Below are positions 51,744 through 63,735 of a stretch of 64,000 bases of DNA, piece after piece (within the stretch, counting starts at the first letter, position 1; the number at the start of each line of letters is the position of its first letter). A program made the position numbers and the translations under genes. The stretch is from positions 163,862-227,861 of the forward strand of contig MCFE01000028.1 of NCBI GenBank assembly GCA_002104905.1. The letters run 5' to 3'. Origin of the DNA: Basidiobolus meristosporus CBS 931.73 (lineage: Eukaryota > Basidiobolomycota > Basidiobolomycetes > Basidiobolales > Basidiobolaceae). Under the pieces are notes generated by a model. The model saw only the letters and a program-made list of their open reading frames with translations. It was not told the DNA's origin and ran no database searches.

Positions 51744-52957
51744 ATGCTCAAGCTTACCCTTCCCTGGCTCAGCTTGCCCCTTCTAATATCACCTTTACAA
51801 CTAGAGCAGCCTAACTGTCTAAGTCTAAACCAGTCGACCTTCTGTCGCGGAGCTTTCAGGAATTATTCTCTCTCTGATGATGCTTGGATATACGGCAAGC
51901 GATTCGCCAACATCGATGGATTTGATTATATTGCAAACACATATTTCGGATCATACGCCGATAGATGGAACATCAACAAAAAGTTCGATTGCGGAGATAA
52001 CCCGGGCTGGAGTGGAGATTTTGAGCCCCCCTATCGAGCCAGCTACGAATGCATGACTCTTCTGGACAAGTATCCGTCGATGTCCTGCAACATAGATCGC
52101 CCAGTTCCCCGCCTCTGTAGATCAGCTTGCCTAGCATACACCGATGGTTGGGCAATGGTAATCAGAAATCAAACAGAGTGTTCGATTACTCTAGACAAAA
52201 TGGCCCAAATCATAGACGGCATGAAGGCTGAGTGCGAGGCGTATCCATTCAACGGGCAGGAGGGAGATTGCATTACAGGAATGGAGGATCAACCAAACAC
52301 CTGCGGTAAGTGCGCTCGCAAGAAGGTTAACCACGAACTGTCACTGAAATAGGGCTTTCACATTACACAGGTTACATATTACCAGAGCAAAAGTATTCGA
52401 TGTGCGCGTATTGTAAGATGTACAACACGACATGTTGTCAGTCGCCTGCGACGCTATCTTGTTATGAAAATCCCGTCAGGAGAAGCCATCACATCAGCAC
52501 GGCGGCACTGGTTTGTTCGATTGTGTTCGGATGTCTGGGTGGTATCAGTCTAGTTGCGCTGGGATTTTTCCTATACAGAAGAAGAAAACCATCCGAACAA
52601 CCGGTAGAAGATCCCACTCCGAGTAAAGAGATTTCCATACCAGAGCTACAAGATTCCACAGCCCATTTGAATGATACAAGGCCTTCCGTGTGTGAATATG
52701 TATGTGAATACCCATACAATCCAGCGTTGCCGGATGAGCTCGCACTACAGGTGGGTGACGTGTTGGCGATAATGTGGATGTTTAACGACGGCTGGGCGGT
52801 GGGCAAAAATTTGACTCGAGGTGGAGAGGGTGCGTTCCCTATGGCTTGCGTGACAACGTTGCAGGTGGAGAATCTGGATAATTCCAACGTTTCAACCATC
52901 TCAAATCGAATCCCGCGACGAATCTCCTCCAAACGAAGTTCCAACAGGTCACTGTAA
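51744..52957 (+). CDS. Single-pass membrane protein: Cys-rich ectodomain plus SH3
   Basis: Two exons: 51744-52305 and 52371-52957; 382 aa. It has a signal peptide (MLKLTLPWLSLPLLISPLQ), a ~220-residue extracellular part with about 18 cysteines and several N-glycosylation sites (NQS, NYS, NQT, NTT), one membrane helix (AALVCSIVFGCLGGISLVAL), and a cytosolic tail with an SH3 domain (VCEYPYNPALPDELALQVGD then GWAVGKNL...GAFPMACV). The tail after SH3 is basic and Ser-rich. This layout suggests a surface sensor or adhesion protein coupled to proline-rich partners inside the cell. Similar proteins occur in early-diverging fungi, but I do not know a characterised one. It is not Sho1, which has four membrane segments. 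Confidence 0.85.
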
Positions 52958-53517
52958 ACACGACTACAACCATAGACTCCACATACTCCAACTGACTTAG
53001 AAGCTAGAACTGTTCTATCCCCATATGTGCCAAGTGCATTTGCTTTACCCTGCACTCTCCTCATTTGCTCACCTTTTCTCTATAAATATTCTCAAAGATT
53101 GTTCACAACCACTCATTTGCGATGTACTATTTCAACATAATTTGTTCAGCGGGGCAAGTTGTGGGCGTTGCCGAAAAGTAAATTCTATCAGAAGCACTGG
53201 TAAACATATTTTTGGTGATTATGATTTATACTTGGCGTAACAGCTATTTATTTCTCCGCTTTGTCAACGGCGTTCCGTACAGCCGGATTCAAGGACAAAT
53301 GTCAATTGGGGGTTCCAGACGGGATACTTGTTCTGCTGCTCCAGTCAGTCAACATGATCATGTGATTGGATAGGAAATATTGCCACATCAGCATGAACCC
53401 TAAGTATTATCAGTTTCTATTAAGGGCAACGAGAGTGATAGATTGTACCTAAGCACTCTCCTCTGTCCGTAGTAGAACCATACTTGGTTGCCCGAAAGTA
53501 AACCGGATTTCTCTAAT
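52958..53517. other. Intergenic
   Basis: Between two same-strand SH3 genes. A tataaata element near 53080 may be a cryptic or alternative promoter, but no gene was seen. Confidence 0.55.
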
Positions 53518-54119
53518 ATGACCAAATCTCAACCTGGAGGCAATCCAACTGCGAGCAACTCGTTAGACCAAAGTAGGTGCTGTTGTCTGCTTTTCGGAAA
53601 GTCTGCTCTAAACCTTCCTGTTTCCCACAGACCTTGTAAAAAGCGACGCCCTGGAACTGAGGGACGACCTTGAGGTTACAGAACCGAGCCACAGGCACAA
53701 AGTCAGTAGCTTGAGCGTTCCCTTAATCCGCGTGGCCACTAATCCTCCATTTATGTAGGTCGATACATCATCTACCTCTGGTGAAGCGATAGGTAAATTT
53801 CAATACCTCAGTAACACATAGAAGAGATAACACTAACCATAACCTATATATAGGCTTAAAGATCCGAGATTTCGCGTTCAAAGATACAGATCCTAGGCAC
53901 TGGGGAGAAAAGGGAGAAGATACAGACGCAGCGAGTCAAGGACTGTCCAAGGCTATAGCGCTTTATGATTTTGAGGCAGAGAATCCCAGTGAATTAAGCT
54001 TCATGCAAGATGACATACTCACTATACAACAAAAGCAATGCGCGGGCTGGCTAGTTGGATTCAAAGTAGAAGACAAAGTTGGTCTGATACCAGAAAGCTT
54101 TGTACGAATTATCAATTGA
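53518..54119 (+). CDS. NBP2: Small SH3 adaptor, Nbp2/Skb5-like
   Basis: Four exons: 53518-53572, 53631-53701, 53759-53792, 53854-54119; 141 aa. The N-terminal half is acidic and disordered, with a conserved-looking segment (GLKIRDFAFKDTDPRHWGE) before a C-terminal SH3 domain (AIALYDFEAENPSELSFMQD, GWLVGFKVEDKVGLIPESFV). The order RDFAF-x-D-P-x-H-W/Y then SH3 with G-L-I/V-P-x-x-F/Y-V is that of fission yeast Skb5 and budding yeast Nbp2, which bring phosphatase Ptc1 to kinases (HOG, cell wall) or regulate the PAK kinase Shk1. Assignment is by pattern, not alignment. It follows the SH3 membrane protein on the same strand. Confidence 0.75.
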
Positions 54120-54436
54120 ACAGCTACGACATATCGATGAAGTTTGCAATAGATTATGCCAATGCATCCTAATATGTCTCTTCTTCGGTACACGCGGATA
54201 CAACACATGCATCAGCCCTTTCTTCTTACTATAGATCACGTCCGATAGTGCTCACTCTCACCCACCTCCAATATTTGCCATACATATTTTGAGAATATAA
54301 ATGGTCAACATCTCTAGCTGCAATCCGTATTATACAATCACAGTTTATTACAATATTGATCAGTCAGCTTCTCTGTACATTGATGAAAATGCATTGGTTT
54401 TTGAAAATTATATTGGGTTGTTGTCAGCAGTTGGAG
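54120..54436. other. Intergenic between convergent genes
   Basis: 3' ends of the SH3 adaptor and the MFS transporter. No feature was recognised. Confidence 0.6.
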
Positions 54437-56051
54437 TTATTGCTTATAGTCTATGTTCTTACTTTCCACATCCATTTTCGGCTTTCTCTCGCCTCTTAGC
54501 GGATGATGGATCAGTTCAGGCGAGAACTTCGCGTTAATACACCTGCTTGTAAAGGTGACAGTGATACCGGCGATTGAGATGAGAACGTGGCAAATGCCCA
54601 GAAGAAGGAATGGCGCGCCGTACATCCAGACGTCGAAGAGGTAGCCTCCCAATTTCGAAACGATGACGATTGCAACGGCGCCAAAGAAACTGTAAGCACT
54701 GGCCACACTGCCGCGGATCTCCGGTCGGACGTACGGCCCATTCACGATGGCCATACCAGTGATGATCATACCAATTTGGCCAACTCCAATAAAGCAGGCC
54801 CACACAAGATTGATTTTGTTGTATGGGGAGAGGGTGAAGGCGAAAGGCAAACATCCAATCGCTCCTATCACGCCTCCGATGGAAGTGACAATCGCCTTAT
54901 TCATATGCTCACTCATGATACCATAAAATGGTGCGGCGATAAGTGACCATGTTTGGGCCATTCCAGTCAAAACCTCCGCTTGACCTTACTGTTACTGCAA
55001 GTCCTGTCATAACACTGACCTAAATCACTGAAATACTGCTGGACCCAAAGTGCAACGAAAGTCGAGAAGATAACGGTATCAGCACGAGCCTAGCGAGAGA
55101 GAGATGAAGTTAATCCAACCAAATTCTCTAAGACAATCCTGACGCATTATCCTACCACAAAGCTTGTAGCGAAACCAAGGGCAACTCTGGGATCTTTACC
55201 CGCCTTGAAGCCCTTCAATAAATGCTTGAAATGTTTGCTTGGAAGTAGCTCTGAGTAATTCCCCTTCTTAAACCTGATCCCAAATCCACTGCCCTCTTCG
55301 TTGACTCGAGGCAGAGTGAAGAAGAACACCAGTGCCACAAACATCGTGCATCCACCAATGATTCCAAACCCATATTGCACAGCTAGAAGTTCGTCTCGAT
55401 GAGCCACTTTGTACAGCTTGGTGGGAACGTCCATAAGGAAGAAGGCTGAGAACACGGCACCTAGTGATGACGAGCATTTGGGATTAATAAATGAGCCCCA
55501 TAATGCAGTACAGAAACACTATTCTTACCAAGCCCAGAGCAAAGACCGGTTATCCCAGAGACACGGCCACCACTCTCAACTAGGATATCTCCTAGCATGG
55601 CGGTCATCATCGAAGTTGTTCCACTGGTTCCAACCGAGAAGAGCAGGCGTAGTAAGAGTAGTTGAGGATAAACATTTTTCGCTAGTGGGTATAAAGCGAC
55701 AGAGAGGCCAACCAAGAAGAAAGCAAAGGAGTATACAGGGCGTCTACCAATTCTGTCTGACAACGGACCCCAGACAATCACCATGACAATAGCAAGCAGC
55801 TCGTCATAGAGTGCAAGGGAGCCTGTAGTATTGCCATGGCTATTTTGTTTATTATTCTCGCCTAGGAAGTAAAGGATCGATGATTGACCAGCGCTTAGAA
55901 ATACGATGAGGGCAATGGCAGCGAATACAGCCACCAAGAACGAGAAGAAATTCACGTGGGAAACCTTTGGGTTGACGTGAAATAGCCAAAACACCGTTCT
56001 CATCTCCTTCCTAGGCTCGTCAATCTCCGTGGAGGAATCATTCTTCATCAT
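54437..56051 (-). CDS. Major facilitator superfamily transporter
   Basis: Exons 55529-56051, 55156-55460, 55020-55089, 54437-54984; 481 aa. About twelve membrane segments are visible. The MFS signature between helices 2 and 3 is WGPLSDRIGRRPVYS, matching G-x-x-x-D-R-x-G-R-R. Substrate is unknown; the pattern (NFFSFLVAVFAAIALIVFLS at the start, GMAIVNGPYVRPEIRGSVAS in the second half) resembles multidrug/sugar MFS groups without clear specificity. The start was set at MMKNDSSTEI (56051); an in-frame extension to 56243 exists but adds a non-MFS-like segment. The third intron as drawn is only 35 nt (54985-55019), so that junction is unsettled. Confidence 0.82.
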
Positions 56052-58030
56052 CTTGAGGGTATCTCCGATATGAGGAACTGAAATATGGGGAGGGTTGTAC
56101 GTGAACTCGAGGGGTGGTGAGGCTCTTTTTAAATGGGAGAAGAAAAATAAACTTTTGCAGATCTGACAATATAGAAATGCCATTGATGTGATGACCACAT
56201 ACTCCGTTTTCGCCGAGAATCTGATAAATTCTGTTGTTTTCATTGATCAGATTACTTTCGTGTAACATGTTTCATACCATCACTAATCAAATATTCCATA
56301 GAATAAGAGGTGCGTAACAACCATCCTTAACCGTTGGAAATGTAGATTATTAGCTGTGAAAATCTTCATCACCCATGCTCAGAATGTCCATGCAACTAAA
56401 ATCCAAAAGAAGTGTTTGTCCTACACTAGCCTGGTTAACCACACATACGATTTAGCCCTCATCCAATAAAAGCCTCTACTCATCTGATAACTCCCGCTTC
56501 CAACACTCGCGAAAAGGGCCGAAGCTATGAACCGCTTCTTGAAATGTGAAGGGCTCCCTGTTCGACATATCTGCGATGGTTAGGCTCTCCAAAATCTCTA
56601 CCATCCAGTATCATTGAAGGATCTGATAACCTGCCCCAAAGTAAAGGTGGACTTAAGATTAGATGATCAGATAAGCAGAGGCATTTATAATGTCATACAT
56701 TCTCAACCATAAGTTTATCAATGCTATTCTCATACATTCCCTTTTTGTCAAAATTCCGAGATTTATTCCCTAAAGGATAACACTCTCGGGTGAATTTTGG
56801 AAGGCCCAGATTGGCGTACAAGGAATCTGATAATTTATTAATTTGGGTCAAGTATGGAGCGGAGGGGAAGTGAATGGGCTGAAGGGGAAATATGTACTGA
56901 AGAATGATGTAGTCATACCAAGTCAATATCCTGTTAAAATGGAAACTTAATATTATCCATGTTTCTACAACTGCTCATATAAAAATATCAAACATTTTCT
57001 AACTCTGACCTTTGTGCAACGTATAGGGCGATGAACAGGGCCTCCAGAAAAAGGTAAAATATACGCTTAATTGGTCCACAGTTGATTTCCATCAGATAAC
57101 TATGACTGATTTTTGTTATCGAATTTGTGGTGACAGAAAGATGTTATCAGATATGCTTATGTTGGCAGGGATATTTCAAACCCAAGTGGTTAACGGGGTT
57201 TTGAGCATCACATACTTGTAATCTCAACAGCGACAAGCATCACCAGAGCGCATAGTCGAGATTAGAAAGGCGTTTGCCGACAATCAGCCTTCAGGTTGAT
57301 GTTGTAAGTACCTAATACGCAACTTGGAGCAATCGTTGTTCATTACGTAAGCATCGTCAATTTGATGGTGGTGTAGTCTTACCAATGGATTTATGAACAG
57401 CTTACCACGATGTAACAATGCTGATACACTGAATACACTCCAGTGTTGGTGCTTTCCTTGTTTTCCTAGCGCCTAACCCTATCGCTTAGGATAGTACACG
57501 GTGTTTATGAGAATGAAAAGTGGAAAACACTATCTATTTTATCTGATCTCCCGGTGCATTTTGATGATCATAATGGTGAATAGTAGTAGTATCCACTATT
57601 GTGCGTACTTATAATAATAAAAGCAATAGCGCGATCTTTATGAAATTAAACGTAATACTGAACATAGTACATCGGGGATTATGGCTTGCAGGGATACAGC
57701 TACTTACACAACTTCACTAAAAGTATACGAGAGAACAGCATGGTTGTTGAGGGTTATAAATATTAGCAATATCCAATACAAACTCTTGCATCTAAGGAGA
57801 TGCTAGCATTCAGGAATGTTTAGTACAGATCATTTTAGCGCTTGATCAGCTTGACTCATTCAAGTTCATACAGGTATGTGTATGTCAACTGGGTATTATC
57901 AGCATCATTGAGATCTACCCAGTGACAAGCACCAATGGGTGAAATCATTATTTAAAATCATAAATAACAAAGTAAGGTTATAAAACATATATCTGGAATT
58001 CTGCAAGTTAACAAGATGGACTTGGACTTT
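56052..58030. other. Gene-poor AT-rich region
   Basis: Two kilobases with no convincing gene, RNA or repeat family. It separates the gene-dense arm from the subtelomeric elements. Confidence 0.6.
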
Positions 58031-58260
58031 GCTGTTTCCCAAATATCTTCAATATCAAAATCAAGGGGAGAATGAAGGAAAACTGCTTGGCTTAGGGGGT
58101 AACAATCACCAACAGGTGAAATCATTATTTCAATAACTGAAGATAAAGAAGGCAAGTGCTACACAGGTAGCTTTTTTACCAGTGAATAAATTGAAGGTTA
58201 GGGGGGAGACAGTCACCAACAGGTGAAATCTTTGTTTCAGTTAAAACAAAGAAGCCAGCG
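58031..58260 (-). repeat. ~105 bp tandem repeats at the 3' end of the non-LTR element
   Basis: A block containing caccaacaggtgaaatc, followed by atttca, a purine-rich stretch and a tgtagctt element, occurs at about 58104 and 58212. A diverged third copy is near 57930 (caccaatgggtgaaatc). They lie just past the stop of the reverse-transcriptase element, so they probably form its 3' untranslated tail. Confidence 0.7.
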
Positions 58261-60050
58261 CTACTGTTGTAGCTTTGATACAAGAGTGTGTAGCTGAGGG
58301 GAATTTGTAGGTAAGTTAACAAGAAGTGATGATAGTTCTTCAGTGCTCAAGACACTGTTCAGTGGGAAGGGGGGTAGCAAGAGGGGTAAGAATGATCTGT
58401 GAACAACATTAATGAGGGGAATATGATAAGAATTGATATTCATCATAAAGGGAGTGTGCTGCTTCAGATATTGCTGCCAAAGGTCTTTCAAGTACTTCAG
58501 GTAGGCCAGCTTGGGTTTCTTTGACTGCAGAATATAGTGAGCAAACTTCTTGACTTCAGGATCTCCAAGTATAGTTCTCCAGCAGGAGCCAGGTGTAGTG
58601 TGGTGTGTTCTCCTCCAGGCCTTGATTAGTGGGTGTTGCAGTGGTGAAGTTGGAGATATCAACTGGTTTTAAGGTAGAGTAGTCTGATCTTGTAGGGCAT
58701 AAACCCAAAAGCACCAAGAATAGCATGTCTGTAGGGGCATTCAGGCAGATAAGGCACTGGGGATGTAATGCACCACACTGCAAACTTGTCAAGCTTAGTG
58801 CAGTCTCAAGAGGTAAGAGAGAGAAGTGGTAAGCCAAATTCCAGGACAGGGAAGACAAACTGCTTCAGTGGAAGGAGGCAGCTGAGAGCTGAAGTTGTAG
58901 GAGGAGTAACAGCCATTAGCTTGTGGAGTGCTTGTCTTGCCAGGATAATTCTCTTCTTCAGGTGTGCTCCAGAGTCTAGTCCTGTAGGAAGGAAAGGAAA
59001 GCCAAGATATGTAGCAGAAACATGAGCAGGTAGAGTGCAGTTGTCTAAGTTGATAGGACAACCCAAAGGTACTGTCTTTGCAATGGAAAGCTGGAGATTA
59101 TTCTTCTGCAGATACTGGTGGATTGACTGGGAGTCTTGTTGCACATTGGAGGAGGATATTCTGATGTCATCAGCAAAGAGAGTAACCAGGCAGTCAGCAG
59201 AGAGTCTTGGGAAGTCATTCAGGAAAATGGCAAACAGTATAGGACCAGCACAGAGACTTGAACCACTCCATTAGGAACTGAGAACACTGGTGATTGCTCA
59301 CTTGGGTGCAGAGTTCTTGCTTGTGGATCCAGAAACAGAGACCTGACAAGGAGGGTGAGAGATGTAATGGAGAAGCATTGCAACTTGGACCAAAGCAGAT
59401 TTCTGTCAACTGAATCAAAGGCCTTAGTAATATCAAACAGAACAGAGGGATACTTGCACTGGAGAGAGTGATCTTGACTGAGAGTGACTTCATATTCCAA
59501 GGAGAGGCCAGGAATAAAGCTAAATTGTGCAGGGTAAAACTTGAGGGAGTCAGAGTAGAGCTCCTGATCAATCAGAAGCTCAAACACCTTTCTGCAGGTG
59601 GGCAGCAGAGATATTGGCCTGTGGGAGCAGGGGTCCAGGTGCTTTCCTTTACCCTTGTACAGTGGCAGAACATTTGCAAAGGACCATTCCTCAGGAGTAG
59701 AAGGCTGGGCTGAGCATTGCTGAAGCAGTGGAATCAGAAGAGCAGATATGGCCTTGGTACTAGTTGTCAGAAGCTCATAGGAGATTGTGTCCACACCTGG
59801 AGCAGTAGAGTTAGGAAGCCTCCTGAGCACATTATGGATTCTCTCTTGATCAAGTGCAAGTGGGATTGGCAGAGTCTTGAAGTTGGGATGAAAGCCAGGA
59901 GTTGAGTACTGCTTTGTAGAGAAGAAGATGTTAGCCAGCTGCTCTGTTGAAGGTAACTCCCTGGAAGAGGGCCTCATTGCCCTGTAGAGTCTTGACACTG
60001 TTCTTGTTATAGAGTTGGAAGATTTAGGGTGTAGGTGTTATAGTAAGGGC
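58261..60050 (-). pseudogene. Non-LTR (LINE-like) reverse transcriptase, broken and 5'-truncated
   Basis: Read on the minus strand from about 60050, the translation shows non-LTR reverse transcriptase blocks in order: NVLPLYKGKGKHLDPCSHRP, VLFDITKAFDSVDRNLLWSK, then after a frameshift near 59255-59220 GPILFAIFLNDFPRL and the catalytic LFADDIR (~59180). Further shifts separate the C-terminal parts (near 58800 and 58650). The last frame ends at 58261. The usual N-terminal endonuclease is absent, so the copy is 5'-truncated, as is typical of LINE insertions. It is not functional in this form. Confidence 0.85.
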
Positions 60051-60069
60051 TAGGAAAAGGTTAGAAGAG

Positions 60070-60145
60070 CAGGGGGTCTGGGGGATGCAGTCCCCTAGAG
60101 AATAAAAAAGCAGGGGGTTTGGGGGATGCAATCCCCCATACTGCT
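60070..60145 (+). repeat. Two tandem hairpin-forming G/C-rich units
   Basis: Two copies of agcaggggg(t)(c/t)tgggggatgca(g/a)tcccc lie about 47 bp apart. In each, gggga and tcccc can pair around atgca, forming a short stem-loop. Similar hairpins occur at ends of some mobile elements in other genomes; the origin here is unknown. Confidence 0.75.
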
Positions 60146-60339
60146 CCCATACTCTTTAAATTCCCGTTGGATTACTTTTCTCTCATTCTTGGTTCTGGTC
60201 CCTTAGGGTTAGAATTCCTCCTCCTAACCCTTATCACCCTAACCATAAATATTTTTACCCTACAATTGGCACATTGTCTGCTCATACGGTGGGCATGTCT
60301 GGGCCAATATTTATCTCCCTATACTGTCCATACGCTCTG

Positions 60340-61036
60340 TGTTGTATCCAAGAGAAAGTGTAATAAAACTCTTGAATGGTTTAACTGAACCAAAGGGACA
60401 ATTAAGTGCAGAATCTTAGAATTGTCAGAGAGTGGCGGAAATATTAGCAGAAAAATTCTGTTCTAATATTGGTCTTGGATATAGCTGGGTTGGCTATAAA
60501 GGCAATGATATTTGTTTGCTAGGCAGGCTAGGCTTGGTGTTCTTTGGAGTGCTAGATATACTAGGCTTGGATAGAAACTAGAACGGAATTGTTGGATTCT
60601 TATTTTTGCTGAGACAGAATCTTAATTTCGTTGAGACACACACTAAGCCAAAAGGTTCAGTACACTTTATTTATACTTTTCTGATCAAGTTGAATTAGTA
60701 AGTGCCAAGGGACTGGATTGATTGAAATCAATTTGGGTGTTCATAGGTGCATAAGATAAATGAAAATTACATCATCAATCAACTGATGTCTTGGCAATTG
60801 CACAGTGGTTGGATAGATCTCAGATGACTAATCACCTGGGAAGGCTTGGCAGATAGGTTGATAACATGATGACCATTTGAAAATAGATCAGGTGTGATAG
60901 CTAAAAATAGATTCTGAGGTGGGATCAAATAAATTGTAACTGGGATTTGTTATGTTTGGGTTAGGGAAAATCAGTTAGGGTACTAGATTTTCAAACGGAG
61001 TAAAATTGGCTAAGTTTTAAATGTTGATGCACAACA
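60340..61036 (-). repeat. Chromovirus 3' LTR
   Basis: A 697 bp stretch that, on the minus strand, starts TGTTGTGCATC immediately after the polyprotein stop and ends GGATACAACA. Its ends form the inverted repeat TGTTGT/ACAACA with TG...CA. It follows a purine-rich stretch (ggaaggaagtga), as a 3' LTR should. The other LTR is missing because the element is cut off by the telomere. Confidence 0.8.
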
Positions 61037-63735
61037 TCACTTCCTTCCAGAAGAGGAGTTTTTTGATACCTTCTGGGTTCCTCTGCGGCTCCAATACTGA
61101 TCAATAATGGCAACATCATCAAAGTTGGTGTAAGGTTCCCAGGTGTTGTGTTTGGCATCATAGCCTTTCCACTTGACTAAATAAAGACAATTTGGTTCTT
61201 CTCCATCATGGTCCACAATAGCTTCCACTTCATAGGATTCCAAAGTTACTGGGTCTTGAGAAATGAGTTTGAGTGAAGAAGGTGGAAAGTTTTTGGGTAG
61301 CAGTGCTCCAGTGTTATCCTGAAGTACATAAGATCCTCCAGTAGTGCGTCTGACAACCTTGAATGGTCCTTCATACTTGGGGTCAAGCTTAGATTGCCGG
61401 ATTGGATCTAGAGTCATGACATATGACCCATCTGGGAAGCTGCTGTTCCTGTGTCTTGAGGCGTACGTTGAAGTCATCTTTTGCTGAGAGGCCTTACTTC
61501 TGGCACTGATAGCAGGGTAGACAATGTTGGTAAGGTGCTCAAGCCGGTTCTTTAGCTTAACTGTATTCAAACTTGCTAACTCTGTATTCTGGTAGTCTCC
61601 AAAGTGGTTGTATCTTCTTCCAAACATCAAGGAAAATGGGGTTGATCCATGTAGAGCGGCAATTTTGGTGTTGATAGCATACTGTACAGTTGGAATGTAC
61701 TTGTCCCAATTCTTCTTGATACCTTTGATAGATTTCCTGATGATGTTCACTGAGGTCTGAACATGTCTTTCAGCCAGTCCATTAGCTTTGGGATGATATG
61801 GAGTGATCAGACAATGATCAATGGTGCTATTCTGGCAAAGGGCTTTGATCACGTGATTCACAAATTCTGTTCCATTATCCGATTGAACGACCTTAGGGAA
61901 TCCAAAAAGGCAGAAGAGCTTGAATAGTTCTTGTGCAATAGTGGCCGCATACTTGTCTGGGATGGCTTTGAGGAAGACAAATCGTGTGCAGACATCCACA
62001 ATTACAAAGAGGTAGTGATTACCATCATCACTAGTGGTGAAAGGTCCAGCTAGATCAATTGCAATATGATCCATAGGAAGGCTTGCATGGATGGGGCTCA
62101 AAGGGTGAAATCCATGGCGGCTGATATTGTAAAGTTGACATTCTCTGCACAACTTGACAAATTCTAAGCAGTCAACTTTGATATTTGGCCAGTGATATCC
62201 ATCAGAGTGTAGCTTCTTCATAAGTGTGTCAGCTCCAAAGTGGCCAAGTAAATGACTCCTCTGTATCAATGTTTTCCTTTGTTCTTCAGGTGGGATTTTC
62301 CAAGTTGCTGAATCCAGTTGAGGAATTATTTTGGAAGTTGTAGAGAGTTTACTGATTACATCAGTAATCACGTGTCCCTCCCAAGGTGAAGTTGGAAAAA
62401 GTCTTGACAGATGGTCAGGAAGGATGTTGAGAATTCCTGGGCGATGAATAACTGTATATTCATAATCAAGTAGAGTATCAAGCCAGTTGGTAAGCATTGG
62501 AGTCAGAGTCTTCGGAGTGTGGATATAGACAAGGGCTTGGTGGTCAGTGTACAAGGTAAAAGGATTACCCCATAGATACTGATGAAACTTCTTCAAGGCA
62601 AAGACTATGGCAAGTAGCTCCTTCTTGGTAGCAGAGTAGTTTCTCTCAGCAGGTTGTAGGGACCTGGCTTGGAAAGAGATCCAGTGAGGCGGATTTTGGT
62701 CTTCATCTTGATAGAGGACTGCCCCTAACCCAACATTAGATGCATCTGTAGCAACAACAAAGGACTTAGTAAAGTCTGGGTAGGATAAGGTGGGTGCTTG
62801 TGGAAGCAGTTGGCAGAGTGACTCAAAGGCTTGGTCATGAGTCTTGTTCCAGGCTGAGGTGAGATCAGAGCTATGGCGTAATGCATCTAATGGGGCACTC
62901 AATGAGGACATGAGTGGTATGTGTTCCCTGAAATAGTTGAATACTCCAAGATAATGTTGAAGTTGCTTGGCGCTAGTGGGTTTTGGCCATTCTGGGATAT
63001 TGACCAGTTTGAAAGGATCTAATTGGTGGCCAGCTGGTGTGACTATAAATCCAAGTAGATTGATTTTGAGGCGGGCAAAACTGCACTTTTCAGCATTGAG
63101 AATCAGTCCAGCAGTTGTCAGTCTGTTGATTACATCAGTGACATGGGTTGCATGATCATCACGGTTAGTGGAGAATATGATGACATCATCAACAAATACC
63201 AATGCGTATGGTGCATTCTTGAGTATTATAGTCATGACTCTCTGAAACTTGCTGGTAAGTGTCTTTAGGCCAAAGGGAGCTCCCTGAAACATCCATTGCA
63301 TATTATTCCAAGTAAAGGCAGTCTTATGCTGATGATCAGGATGGATCTGGAATTGGTGATATGCATCCTTCAAGTCCAACTTGGAGAATACTTTTGCTCC
63401 TGATAGTGCGGAAAAGATATCTTAGATTCTTCGAATTGGAAACTTGTCATCTTGGAGAAGCTTGTTCAGAGGTCTGGGGTCCAAACAGGGTCTCTTCAGG
63501 GTTAGATTTCCATCAGCATCTTTCTTTGGTGCAAGCGTCAAAGGGCTGTTGAATGTTGTGTTGACAGGGGCTTGAGTGATAATTCCATTGTCAGCCCATT
63601 TTTGGACTATCTCATCAACTAAGTGTTGACATGAATGCGGAATTGGGTATTGCCTCCTCCATGTTGACTCACCAGGTGGGGTCTCTAGTGTAACAATGGA
63701 CTCTGGGATGGTGCAGAAGCTGTTCCTTGGGTTTA
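61037..63735 (-). pseudogene. Ty3/gypsy chromovirus pol, truncated by telomere
   Basis: The minus-strand frame from 63379 to 61037 (780 codons) encodes reverse transcriptase (LVFVDDVIIFS), RNase H (DASNVGLGAVLYQ, ATKKELLAIVFALKKFHQYL), integrase with the zinc finger (HLLGHFGADTL...CRECQLY), and core (DLAGPFTTSD, SDNGTEFVNH), and a C-terminal chromodomain (YLVKWKGYDAKHNTWEP). The same frame continues upstream to about 63735 after one in-frame stop (TAA, about 63422-63424) inside the segment PIRRI-stop-DIFSAL. Gag, protease and the 5' LTR are missing because the telomere begins there. Chromodomains guide such elements to methylated histone chromatin. Confidence 0.92.
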
